A DNA stretch of 64,000 nt. It comes from Roseiarcus sp963758335 (GTDB taxonomy: Bacteria; Pseudomonadota; Alphaproteobacteria; Rhizobiales; Beijerinckiaceae). The DNA is taken from the NCBI GenBank assembly GCA_963758335.1, contig CAVWVF010000005.1, positions 186,001-250,000 on the forward strand, in the 5' to 3' direction. The first letter of the stretch is position 1. Every line of letters starts with the position of its first letter. The position numbers and the translations under genes were made by a program. This document shows positions 39,966-47,560 of the stretch, one piece after another. The notes below the pieces were generated by a model. It was not told the DNA's origin and did not search any database. It worked only from the letters and a program-made list of their open reading frames with translations.

Positions 39966-41378
39966 TCAGCCCGCGGCCTGGTCCGCTTCGGCGGCGGGCC
40001 ACGGCTCCGCCGCCGCGGCCGGCGTAGCCGGCTCGTCATCGATCGGCTTCAGCAGCTCGTCCTTGCTCACCTTGCGCACCTCGACCCTGGCGAGCCCGAT
40101 AATGTGGCCGACGACCTTCTCCTCGTAGATCGGGGCGCGCAGCTCGGCCAGAGCCTGCTGATTATTGCGGTAGAAGTCCCACACCTGCTTTTCCTGACCG
40201 GGGAACGAGCGGGCCCGGGCGATCAGCGCTTGCGTCATTTCCTCATCCGACACCTTGACGTCCGCCCTCGTGCCGACTTCGGCGAGCAGAAGGCCGAGAC
40301 GGACACGGCGCTCGGCGATCTTGCGGTAGTCGGCGCGCGCGGCCTCTTCCGTGGTGTTCTCGTCGGCGAAGCTGCGGCCCGAGGCCTGCTTCTCGCGCAT
40401 GACCTGCCCCCAGATCGACTCGAATTCCTGGTTGACCAGACCCTCCGGAAGCTCGAACGAGTAAAGCGCGTCGAGCTTATCCAGCAGCTGGCGCTTCATC
40501 TTGTCGCGCGAGGCGCGGGCGAAGTCGGACGCGACCCGCGTGCGGATCATTTCTTTCAGCCCTTCGAGGCTTTCGAAGCCGAGCCCTTTGGCGAATTCGT
40601 CGTCGATCGGGAGCGGCTCCCGCTCGGCCAGCGCTTTCACCGCCACCTCGAAGTCGCCCGTCTGGCCGGCGAGGGCGCGCACGGCGTAGGCCTCGGGGAA
40701 CGTCGCGTGAACGGTCCGCTTGTCGCCGACGGCGACGCCGAGTAGCTGCGCCTCGAACCCCGGGATGAAAGTGTTCGATCCGAGCACCACCTGGATGTCG
40801 CGGCCCATGCCGCCCTCGAACGGCTCGCCTTTGATCGTCCCGTCGAAATCGACGGTCACCCGGTCGCGGGTCTCCGCCTTCGCGCCCTCGGGCTTGTCCT
40901 TATAAGAGCGGCGCTCCTCGACGAGCCTGTCGAGCGCGGCGTCGACCTCCGCGTCCTCGACGTCGGCGGTCAAGCGCTCCAGCGAAATCTGGGAGAAATC
41001 GCCGACTTCGAACACCGGCAGAACTTCGAGAGCGACCTTGAAATTGAGGTCGCCGCGCGCCTCGAGCGCTGCGTCGATCACGGCCTGGTCCTTCGGCAGC
41101 TCCACTTTCGGTTCGCGGGCGAGACGCAGCTTGTTGTCGTCGACGATCTTCTTGTTGGCGTCGGCGATCGCCTCCTGGACGACATCGGCCATGACCGACT
41201 TGCCGTAGACTTTGCGCAAGTGTTCGACCGGCACCTTCCCCGGACGGAAGCCGTTGATGCGGACCTTCCTCTTGAGGTCGGCCAGCTGTCCGTTCAGCTT
41301 CTCCGCGAGGTCGCTCGCCGGCAGATAGATGTCATACTCCCGCTTGAGCCCCTGGCTCAGCGTCTCCGTCACCTGCAT
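39966..41378 (-). CDS. tig: Trigger factor
   Basis: 470 residues. The ribosome-docking signature is GFRPGKVPVEHLRKVYG at about residue 43; a peptidyl-prolyl isomerase domain follows (RDRVTVDFDGTIKGEPFEGG) and a helical chaperone domain ends in an Ala/Pro-rich tail. It binds nascent chains at the ribosome exit. First gene of the tig-clpP-clpX-lon cluster. Confidence 0.95.
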   Translation of the reverse strand: MQVTETLSQGLKREYDIYLPASDLAEKLNGQLADLKRKVRINGFRPGKVPVEHLRKVYGKSVMADVVQEAIADANKKIVDDNKLRLAREPKVELPKDQAVIDAALEARGDLNFKVALEVLPVFEVGDFSQISLERLTADVEDAEVDAALDRLVEERRSYKDKPEGAKAETRDRVTVDFDGTIKGEPFEGGMGRDIQVVLGSNTFIPGFEAQLLGVAVGDKRTVHATFPEAYAVRALAGQTGDFEVAVKALAEREPLPIDDEFAKGLGFESLEGLKEMIRTRVASDFARASRDKMKRQLLDKLDALYSFELPEGLVNQEFESIWGQVMREKQASGRSFADENTTEEAARADYRKIAERRVRLGLLLAEVGTRADVKVSDEEMTQALIARARSFPGQEKQVWDFYRNNQQALAELRAPIYEEKVVGHIIGLARVEVRKVSKDELLKPIDDEPATPAAAAEPWPAAEADQAAG

Positions 41379-41524
41379 TGTCCAATCCGCCTTGTTTTTC
41401 TGGCCGGGGATCCCTTAGCCGATTTTCCTCGTGTCGCCAAAACGTCATTCAGCCGGCCGCGCGTCGGAAGAGCGGCGCCAAGCGGCCCGTCCCCGCGGGC
41501 GTTTCAGGAACTGGTGCGGGCGGC

Positions 41525-41609
41525 TGGTGCGGGCGGAGGGACTCGAACCCCCACGACTTTCGTCACCGGAACCTAAATCCGGCGCGTCTACCTATTCCGC
41601 CACGCCCGC
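41525..41609 (-). tRNA. tRNA-Leu (TAG)
   Basis: Acceptor GCGGGCG pairs with CGCCCGC; D-arm GGCGGAATAGGTAGACGC; anticodon arm CCGGATTTAGGTTCCGG with TAG; a long variable arm (TGACGAAAGTCG); T-arm GGGGGTTCGAGTCCCTC; A-CCA encoded. 85 bases with CCA. Confidence 0.95.
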
Positions 41610-41853
41610 GTCGAGCCCCGCCGCAACGAGGGCGCCTTGAGCTTCGGGCGCGGTCTATACCAGCTTAACCGCCCCGCGCCAGAGAAAAAACAACCGTTGC
41701 GGCGCGGGTCGGGGCTTGTGGGCCGCGAGGCGGCGCGCAAGGCTCGGAGCGGGGCCGAGGCTCATGCAAAAGAGCGGTTGCGCGACCGCCAAGCTCGGCT
41801 AACTAACTAGGGCGGCGTCGCGACGCGGCGACAGGCCCGCGCGCAGCGGAGTT

Positions 41854-43230
41854 TTGGATGAGGCGATCTTGAACCTGACCCGCCGAGCCCTTCTCGGCGG
41901 CTCGCTTGCCGCGGCCGCCTGGCGTCTCGGCCCTTCCCGCGCCGAGGCCCCCGCCCCGGAAGCCGACGGCTTCCCCGTCTTCGAGGCCGCGCCGTCGCGT
42001 CTTGCGCTCGCTCCGCCGCCGGCGGACCCCGCCGCAACGCTGTCCTACGCCGGGGCAACGCCGGGCCCGCTTATTCGACTGAGGAAAGGCGAGGAGCTGA
42101 AACTCAGGCTCGTCAACAGGCTCGCTGAGCCGACCGCGCTGAGCTTTCCGGGCCTGAGGACGGCCAACGCCAGCGCCGGCTACGGCGGACTGACCGGGCC
42201 GCGGCTCGCGCCCGGCGCGAGCGCGGACGTCCGCTTCATCCCGCCCGACTCCGGCTTCAATCTCTATCTGCCCCATAGCGGCGCGACCGACGCCGGCCAG
42301 CAGGGCCGCGGCCTGTTCGGCCCGATCCTCGTCGAGGAAGTCGAGAAGGTCGACGTCGATCAGGACGTCGCAGTGGCTTTGTCTGACTGGAGCATCGACG
42401 AGCGCGGCCAGATCAGGGACGATTTCGCCGATCCTGCCTTGACCCGCGGCGTGGGCCGCAAGGGCGGCCTCGTCTTCGCCAACGACGCTGCCGCGCCCCT
42501 TGCCTTGAAGGCACGCCCCGGCGCGCGCGTCCGGCTGAGACTCGGCAACGCCGCGACCGCGCGCCTCGCCAATCTCGGCGTCGACGGCGCAAAGACCCTC
42601 ATCGTTGCGGTCGACGGCCAGCCGAGCGAGCCGTTCGAGCCGCTCAGAAACCAGTTCCCGATGGGGCCCGGCGCGCGCTTCGAGCTCATGTTCGACATGC
42701 CGCGCGAGGCGGCTGGGGCGGTCAAATTCGTCTTGCGGGGAGAGAACGGCGCGGCGGATCAGCCGTTCGTCGTCTTCGCCGCCGAGGGCGAGCCGGTCGC
42801 CGAGCGGACGGCCTCGCCGCGCCTCGCGGCCAACCCGCTTCTCCCGGCCGAAATCGCGCTCGAAGCCTCGAAGCGCATGGATTTCGCCGTGACCGGAGGA
42901 GGCGCCGCCCCCTTCGCCCTGAACGGGGTTGCTTTCGCCGACTGGACGCCGAAGCCCGCCGCCGTCATTCCGCGCGGCGCGCCGTCCGTCTTCGCCATCG
43001 CCAACAAGACGGCCGTCGTGCAGGCGATGCGGCTCGGCGGCCATGTCGCGCGGCTCCTGCACGCGATGGACGACGGCTGGGAGCCCTACTGGCGCGACAC
43101 GATCCTCATCCAGCCCGGCCGCACGGCGCACATTGCCTTCGTCGCTGACAATCCCGGCAAATGGCCGATCGAGTCGGCGATCCCCGAGCATCGCGCCGCG
43201 GGGGTGGGCGGGTGGTTTCAGGTGGGGTGA
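41854..43230 (+). CDS. Tat-exported multicopper-oxidase-fold protein lacking copper ligands
   Basis: 458 residues. LTRRALLGGSLAAAAWRL is a twin-arginine signal. Three cupredoxin-like domains follow: TPGPLIRLRKGEELKLRLVN, LFGPILVEE, and a C-terminal GHVARLLHAMDDGWEPYWRD with GKWPIESAIPEHRAAGV. In true multicopper oxidases the ligand motifs HWHG, HxH, HPxHLHGH and HCHxxxH are expected; here the matching sites read RTANASAG, QAMRLGGHVA and WPIESAIPEH, so the copper sites are missing. It may be a structural FtsP/SufI-like protein. A 73-bp copy of its 3' part lies at 44853. Confidence 0.8.
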   Translation: MDEAILNLTRRALLGGSLAAAAWRLGPSRAEAPAPEADGFPVFEAAPSRLALAPPPADPAATLSYAGATPGPLIRLRKGEELKLRLVNRLAEPTALSFPGLRTANASAGYGGLTGPRLAPGASADVRFIPPDSGFNLYLPHSGATDAGQQGRGLFGPILVEEVEKVDVDQDVAVALSDWSIDERGQIRDDFADPALTRGVGRKGGLVFANDAAAPLALKARPGARVRLRLGNAATARLANLGVDGAKTLIVAVDGQPSEPFEPLRNQFPMGPGARFELMFDMPREAAGAVKFVLRGENGAADQPFVVFAAEGEPVAERTASPRLAANPLLPAEIALEASKRMDFAVTGGGAAPFALNGVAFADWTPKPAAVIPRGAPSVFAIANKTAVVQAMRLGGHVARLLHAMDDGWEPYWRDTILIQPGRTAHIAFVADNPGKWPIESAIPEHRAAGVGGWFQVG

Positions 43231-43763
43231 GGCCAGCGCGCGGTCACAAATAACGGCGTCCGGGGCGAATAGCCGAGCCCATCCATGACGCCGGGCCGCC
43301 GACGGGATCCCGGCGCTTTTGGGCGGCCGAATCCGCTGGTAATACCGGAAAAAACAGCGGATTCCTCGTTTCGGGGCCCCGACCAAGGAATATTCCTGCC
43401 AAAAACATAAATGATTCCATGATGTTACGCGAAAATTAGCTGTGCAAACAGAACAGCGGATCAATTCCTTGGAACAGCGGAATTCTTTCGGCGCAGCAGC
43501 GATTTCCGCCCTGACGCCGAGGCGTTCGCGGGTCCTCGCCCGTTCGGCCCTCTCATGCGGGATAAAGCGCGGCCGGCCGAAAATAAACAAATGAACGTTG
43601 AATTGTTCATTTAGACATTCGCCCTCCGGCGCGGCATCATGATGAAGGGCGGCGTCCAGTCGTGGGGTCAATCGGCCGCCGGCAGCATCCACTGCACGCC
43701 TTCGAAACGCGCGAAGCCGGGGCACATGCCAAGGCGTCGGGCCTCTGACGCCTTGGCAACTCG
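43231..43763. other. Gene-free region with AT-rich core and short direct repeats
   Basis: No gene is seen. AACAGCGGA(T/A) recurs at 43353, 43452 and 43472 in the same orientation, within an AT-rich stretch unlike the neighbours. These may be protein-binding sites or a transfer scar. Confidence 0.4.
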
Positions 43764-44252
43764 TCAGCCAGCCAATCCGAAAAGGCGTCGGTCCCAGAAA
43801 ACCGGTTGTTGCAAGCTCGCCTCGACCAGCCGAAACTCGCCATGGGCGTGGTTGATCATGACATTGTTGTCGAGCCGGGCGACGACGCTGGGCGCAATGA
43901 AGACGAGGCTTCGTTTCTGGTTGAACCATTGCTCGCCGAATTGCCGGCTCACCGTCGGCGGCAGGCTGTCCCAGCCCGGCAAACTCGGCGGCGAAAAGAC
44001 CTCGTAGGAAAGACCCCGTGGGATCGTGATTTGGACGTAATGCTGATTGGGCGGCAGGCGTCCGCTCCCGCGCACCAGCTTTTCGAGCAGCGCCGTGGAA
44101 TAATGCTCGCTCGAATAGATGACGGGGCTTCCCGGCGTATTCCATCGGCCAGGAGCGAAGGTAGAGCCGGTCGCGTCGAAGATCGGATGAGCCCCCTTCG
44201 GATCGCCGATGCGGAACGCGATCAGCGTGCGATCGAGGATCTGCGCCGTCAC
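43764..44252 (-). CDS. RES-domain toxin
   Basis: 162 residues from a GTG that overlaps the antitoxin stop (GTGA). RES features: RTLIAFRIGDPKGAHPIFDA, GRWNTPGSPVIYSSEHYSTA and a C-terminal VEASLQQPVFWDRRLFGL. RES toxins are ADP-ribosyltransferase-like enzymes that deplete NAD+ in several studied systems. Translated in tandem after its Xre/DUF2384 partner, the standard order. Confidence 0.88.
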   Translation of the reverse strand: MTAQILDRTLIAFRIGDPKGAHPIFDATGSTFAPGRWNTPGSPVIYSSEHYSTALLEKLVRGSGRLPPNQHYVQITIPRGLSYEVFSPPSLPGWDSLPPTVSRQFGEQWFNQKRSLVFIAPSVVARLDNNVMINHAHGEFRLVEASLQQPVFWDRRLFGLAG

Positions 44253-44683
44253 GCCGCCGTGCCGTATTTCAGGCCGTTCAGAATGTCTATGATCAGTTCG
44301 GCGCCGAACTCGCTTTGGATCATCAGATCGATCGGCCGCTTGTCGTCCGCCATCGGATGGGGACGAAACAGAAAATCCCGCGCCTCGTCGTCGCTGTCCC
44401 AAACGTCGCGCGCCACGCTCCAGACTTTTGCAAGACGCGCCAGACGAGCCCCCTCCTCCGGCGAAAGCTTTATCGTGGTCCTTCGCCGCCCGAGCGTGGC
44501 CTTGGGAACGAGTCGGTACTTGAATTGCGCGTCGTCCGGCGCGAGCAGATGCGCGACCCTGTCGACGGCCTTGACCGGCAACCCATGCTCAATTCGGACG
44601 ATCAGCGTGACTAGCGAATTAGCCTCCGGAGACTCTGCTTTGAGCCCCAACACAGCCGCCACGTCGCTCGATGCGAACATCAC
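44249..44683 (-). CDS. Xre/MbcA/ParS-type antitoxin (DUF2384)
   Basis: 144 residues. The N-terminal helical part contains HGLPVKAVDRVAHLLAPDDA, the middle LSPEEGARLARLAKVWSVAR, and the C-terminal toxin-binding domain RPIDLMIQSEFGAELIIDIL with the terminal GLKYGTAA. It neutralises the RES toxin and usually represses the operon. A shortened copy lies at 45832. Confidence 0.88.
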   Translation of the reverse strand: MMFASSDVAAVLGLKAESPEANSLVTLIVRIEHGLPVKAVDRVAHLLAPDDAQFKYRLVPKATLGRRRTTIKLSPEEGARLARLAKVWSVARDVWDSDDEARDFLFRPHPMADDKRPIDLMIQSEFGAELIIDILNGLKYGTAA

Positions 44684-44715
44684 GCCCTCCGTTTCAATTG
44701 AGGCTGAATATAGTC

Positions 44716-44820
44716 TCAGATGAGATCATCGTCAAGCGCCGGCACGATCCAAATTCCCGGATCGACCGAAGCCGCGATGACCGCGAATTCAGCCGATTTC
44801 ACCTTCCACGCCTGACCGCC
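44716..44820 (-). pseudogene. C-terminal fragment of an unknown protein
   Basis: The minus strand reads GGQAWKVKSAEFAVIAASVD then PGIWIVPALDDDLI and a stop, protein-like but without a start. It lies between the antitoxin start and the oxidase fragment, so it is probably another junction remnant. No family assigned. Confidence 0.3.
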
Positions 44821-44852
44821 GCGCCGATGTCGGCGCGTTGTCGCCGCGAGAG

Positions 44853-44925
44853 CGGCCATGTCGCGCGGCTCCTGCACTCGATGGACGACGGCTGGGAGCC
44901 CTACTGGCGCGACACCATCCTCATT
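44853..44925 (+). pseudogene. 73-bp fragment of the multicopper-oxidase-fold gene
   Basis: It encodes GHVARLLHSMDDGWEPYWRD and is almost identical to 43038-43110 (two mismatches seen). It ends just before the HigBA promoter, so a duplication of 43.0 kb material preceded or came with the HigBA module. Confidence 0.75.
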
Positions 44926-44929
44926 CGGC

Positions 44930-44958
44930 TTGACAGGCGTACGGTTTCGCCGTACACT
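44930..44958 (+). promoter_or_regulatory. higBA promoter
   Basis: TTGACA (44930-44935) and TACACT (44953-44958) with a 17-base spacer, followed by AAAGG and an ATG at 44966. A near-consensus sigma-70 promoter. Confidence 0.75.
44939..44955. promoter_or_regulatory. Palindromic operator in the higBA promoter
   Basis: GTACGGTTTCGCCGTAC: perfect six-base arms with a five-base centre, between and overlapping the promoter boxes. Its place fits HigA autorepression. Confidence 0.65.
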
Positions 44959-44965
44959 TAAAGGC

Positions 44966-45251
44966 ATGAGGATTCGCTGTCCGGCATAAAGGGCTCAAAC
45001 GCTTTATCGAGGATGACGACGAAAGGGGCATCGGGCGCGATCGGGTCGGCCGGGTCCGGCGCGTGCTTACCGCCTTGCTGAGCGTCGAAACCGTCGAGGG
45101 GCTGCAAGGCCCGCCCGGCTGGCGCATCCACCAGCTTACCGGCGACCGGGCCGGGACCTGGAGCATTTCGGTTTCCGGCAACTGGCGCATCACCTTTGAA
45201 ATCGCCAGCGACGAAATCAACAATCTTGACTTAGAGGACTATCACGGATGA
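44966..45251 (+). pseudogene. higB: HigB-type toxin, N-terminal frameshift
   Basis: From 44982 the frame gives RHKGLKRFIEDDDERGIG, then VLTALLSVETVEGLQGPPGW, RIHQLTGDRAGTWSISVSGN and WRITFEIASDEINNLDLEDY, a full RelE/HigB-like ribosome-dependent mRNase. The ATG at 44966 with its AAAGG site is in another frame (it reads MRIRCPA-stop), so one or two bases are wrong near 44980. A GTG at 45063 could start a 62-residue form that lacks the N-terminal third. It overlaps higA by four bases. Confidence 0.75.
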
Positions 45252-45562
45252 GCGAAGACCTTGCAAAAGTAGGCATGAAGCCGTCGCATCCGGGCGAGTT
45301 TATCCGGGAGGAAATCCTTGCCGAACTTGACCTGTCCGTTGCCGCCGCCGCCGAGATTTTAGGCGTGCGGCGGGCGACCCTGTCCGACCTCGTGAACTGT
45401 CATGCCGCCCTGTCTCCGGAGATGGCCTTGCGGATCGAGAAGGCTTTCGGGGTCAACATGGACATGCTCTTGCGGATGCAGGCGTGGTTTGACACCTACA
45501 CCATGCGGCAGCGGGCCGGGGACATTGACGTGAAGCCATTGAGCCCGCGGGGACCGCGATAA
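45248..45562 (+). CDS. higA: HigA-family antitoxin
   Basis: 104 residues with the HigA helix-turn-helix: MKPSHPGEFIREEILAELDL, VAAAAEILGVRRATLSDLVN and SPEMALRIEKAFGVNMDMLL. ATGA overlap with the toxin gene. It binds HigB and the operator upstream. Confidence 0.92.
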   Translation: MSEDLAKVGMKPSHPGEFIREEILAELDLSVAAAAEILGVRRATLSDLVNCHAALSPEMALRIEKAFGVNMDMLLRMQAWFDTYTMRQRAGDIDVKPLSPRGPR

Positions 45563-45584
45563 ATTCAAGCGGAGGCTTGACGCA

Positions 45585-45815
45585 ATGACTCGTCCGTTCA
45601 AGAAAAAACGCGAACGCTTCTTTGTCGAGGAAGCGGCGAAGATCATGCGAAAAACGTGGCTATCGGCCCGGACACCCTGATTTCTCTATAACCGAAGGTC
45701 CGCAGCAATTCGGGCTTGAGGTGTGCGAAATCTTCACCGGGCAGCAGGGTCGAGCAGGCTCCGCTATGAAGGAAATGGAATCTCGCAATCAGCGATCCGT
45801 TGACGGCCTGGGGCT
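45585..45815 (+). pseudogene. Truncated, frameshifted conserved hypothetical
   Basis: ATG behind GGAGG starts MTRPFKKKRERFFVEEAAKI; the next frame continues HPDFSITEGPQQFGLEVCEI and FTGQQGRAGSAMKEMESRNQ, then the similarity ends where antitoxin copy 2 material begins. LEVCEIFTG with a preceding PDF resembles a small nuclease-like fold (E-x-E / D patterns), but that is weak. Possibly the third gene of the HigBA island, cut by a recombination junction. Confidence 0.45.
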
Positions 45816-45831
45816 TGGACTCCGAGCGCGG

Positions 45832-46164
45832 TCAGCCGGCCAAACGAAACAGAAAGTCGCGCGCCTCGTCGTCGCTGCGCCAAACGTCGCGGGCCGCGCT
45901 CCAAACTCTTGCAAGACGGGCCAGACGAGCGCCCTCCTCCGGGGACAGCTTTTTCGTGGTCTTTCGCCGCTCGAGCGTCGCCTTCGGAACAAGCCGGTAT
46001 TTGAATTGCGCGTCGTCGGGCGCGAGCAGATGCGCGACCCTGTCGACCGCCTTGACCGGCAACCCATGCTCGATCCGGACGATCAGCGCGACAGGCGAAT
46101 GAGCCTCCGGGGACTTTGCCGGAAATCCCAACACAGCCGCCACCTCGCTCGACGCAAACATCAC
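45832..46164 (-). pseudogene. Second, truncated copy of the Xre/DUF2384 antitoxin
   Basis: Residues 1-107 match the gene at 44249 closely (MMFASSEVAAVLG, HGLPVKAVDRVAHLLAPDDA, DEARDFLFR), then the sequence ends in LAG-stop. The toxin-binding C-terminus and the RES gene are missing. It is an orphan, partly duplicated module. Confidence 0.75.
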
Positions 46165-46277
46165 GCTCTCCGTTTCCGAGGCGATATCATACTTGGCGTA
46201 GCATTGGAGTAGGTTGATTTCAGTGAGGAATTGGCAATGTCACCTGTCATTTCAGACCTGCGTTTCCGCAATGAGGC

Positions 46278-47461
46278 GAGGCTTAACCTATCGCTCTTAT
46301 TGCAATGTGTGTTGACATGAGCGATAAAGGCTCTGGGCATTTTGGGGGCGAAGATGAAGCCGTCGGATTTCGCGGGATGGCTGGCCGCGCTGTCGTCGTT
46401 GAGTGCGGCGCAGCGCCGTGTCGTGTTTCGCGAGCTCGCGCTCGCGGAAGCTGACGATCCCTGTGAGGAGGGCGTCGAGATCTGCGAACCGAGGTCTGCG
46501 GCGGGGGACGCGAAGAGGGCCGAGGAGCGCAGCGATGCGGTTGCGGCGACGCTTTCCGCATCGGGCGAGCGCGATATTTTCCGGGAAATCGCAAAGGAGC
46601 GTTATTCGCGGACGGGATGTCCGCGCTGCGGCGCGCTCGATGTCCGGCCCTGGGGTGAGGCGAGAGGTTTGCCGCGCTATCGCTGCGTGGAATGCCGCAG
46701 GACTTTCAATCCGTTCACCGGCACTCCGGTGGCCGGCCTGCACAACAAGGATCGCTGGTTCGATCAGGCGCGAGCCCTGATCGAAGGGGAGAGCCTCGCC
46801 AAGGCGGCCGACCGCTGCCAGATCCACCCGAGCACCGCCTTCCGATGGCGGCATCGGTTTCTCGCCGCTCTCAACCTCGACAAACCCAAGAGCCTTTCGG
46901 GCATCGTCGAGGCCGATGAAACATTCATACTCGAGTCCTTAAAGGGTCGGCGGGGCGGCCTCGCCAGGCCCGCGCGCCGCCGCGGCGGCAAAGCCGCCAA
47001 GCGCGGCCTCTCGGCCGAGCAAATTCCCGTCGTCGTGGCTCGCGACCGCAGCGGCGCCACGTTCGACGCCGTCCTGTCCCGCCTCGACGCCGCCAGCCTA
47101 AAAGAAGCGTTCGGCGAACGAATTCCGCCTTCAACCGATTTCTGCTGCGACGGCGGCTCGGCCATCACCGCTTTCGCCAAGCGGGCCAAGCTCAAAGTCC
47201 ATGTCCTACCCGCGCCCGGCAACCCCAAGCCCGAAGAATCGCAGTTCCATATAAACAACGTCAACGCCTACCACGGACGCCTCAAAGAGTGGATGCGACG
47301 CTTCCACGGCGTCGCCACCGAAAACCTTCCCACGTACCTGAGTTGGCGCCGAACCCTCGAAGCCATGCCCGCCGATGGCGGCCCGGCTCCCTGGATCGCC
47401 GCCGCTGCCGGACTCGGACCGTATCAACACGAAACACAATAAGAGCGTAACCTATTGACTA
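46278..47461 (+). mobile_element. IS1595-family insertion sequence
   Basis: Inverted ends share GCTCTTATTG (46293-46302, and reversed at 47437-47446) with looser similarity outside (AACCTATC and TAACCTAT). The exact outer ends and the target duplication could not be fixed by eye. One intact transposase gene is inside. Confidence 0.7.
46354..47442 (+). CDS. IS1595-family transposase
   Basis: 362 residues from the ATG of MKPSDFAGWLAALSSLSAAQ. Zinc-ribbon CPRCG...YRCVECRRTFNPFTGTP, helix-turn-helix region LAKAADRCQIHPSTAFRWRH, and the ISXO2-like DDE domain with IVEADETFI, CDGGSAI and HINNVNAYHGRLKEWMRRF. Intact, so possibly active. Confidence 0.92.
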   Translation: MKPSDFAGWLAALSSLSAAQRRVVFRELALAEADDPCEEGVEICEPRSAAGDAKRAEERSDAVAATLSASGERDIFREIAKERYSRTGCPRCGALDVRPWGEARGLPRYRCVECRRTFNPFTGTPVAGLHNKDRWFDQARALIEGESLAKAADRCQIHPSTAFRWRHRFLAALNLDKPKSLSGIVEADETFILESLKGRRGGLARPARRRGGKAAKRGLSAEQIPVVVARDRSGATFDAVLSRLDAASLKEAFGERIPPSTDFCCDGGSAITAFAKRAKLKVHVLPAPGNPKPEESQFHINNVNAYHGRLKEWMRRFHGVATENLPTYLSWRRTLEAMPADGGPAPWIAAAAGLGPYQHETQ

Positions 47462-47471
47462 GATACCCTCC

Positions 47472-47560
47472 TTAGCAAGGATCGCTGAAAGGCAGTTGCT
47501 GTATAATCTTGCCACTCTTCATATCTACATATTTCGTGAATTCCTGCTCGTCCCAAAATT
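47472..47560 (-). pseudogene. C-terminal remnant of an unknown protein cut by ISL3
   Basis: The minus strand reads FWDEQEFTKYVDMKSGKIIQ then QLPFSDPC-stop, protein-like. It is cut at 47561 by the ISL3 element. On the far side of the IS the frame meets stops, so the upstream part is already decayed. Family unknown. Confidence 0.35.

Noticed and set aside
41803..44145. A 780-codon open frame on the minus strand
   Set aside because: It is the antisense shadow of the multicopper-oxidase-fold gene in high-G+C DNA; its composition is Arg/Gly/Ala-rich and it lacks any family motif.
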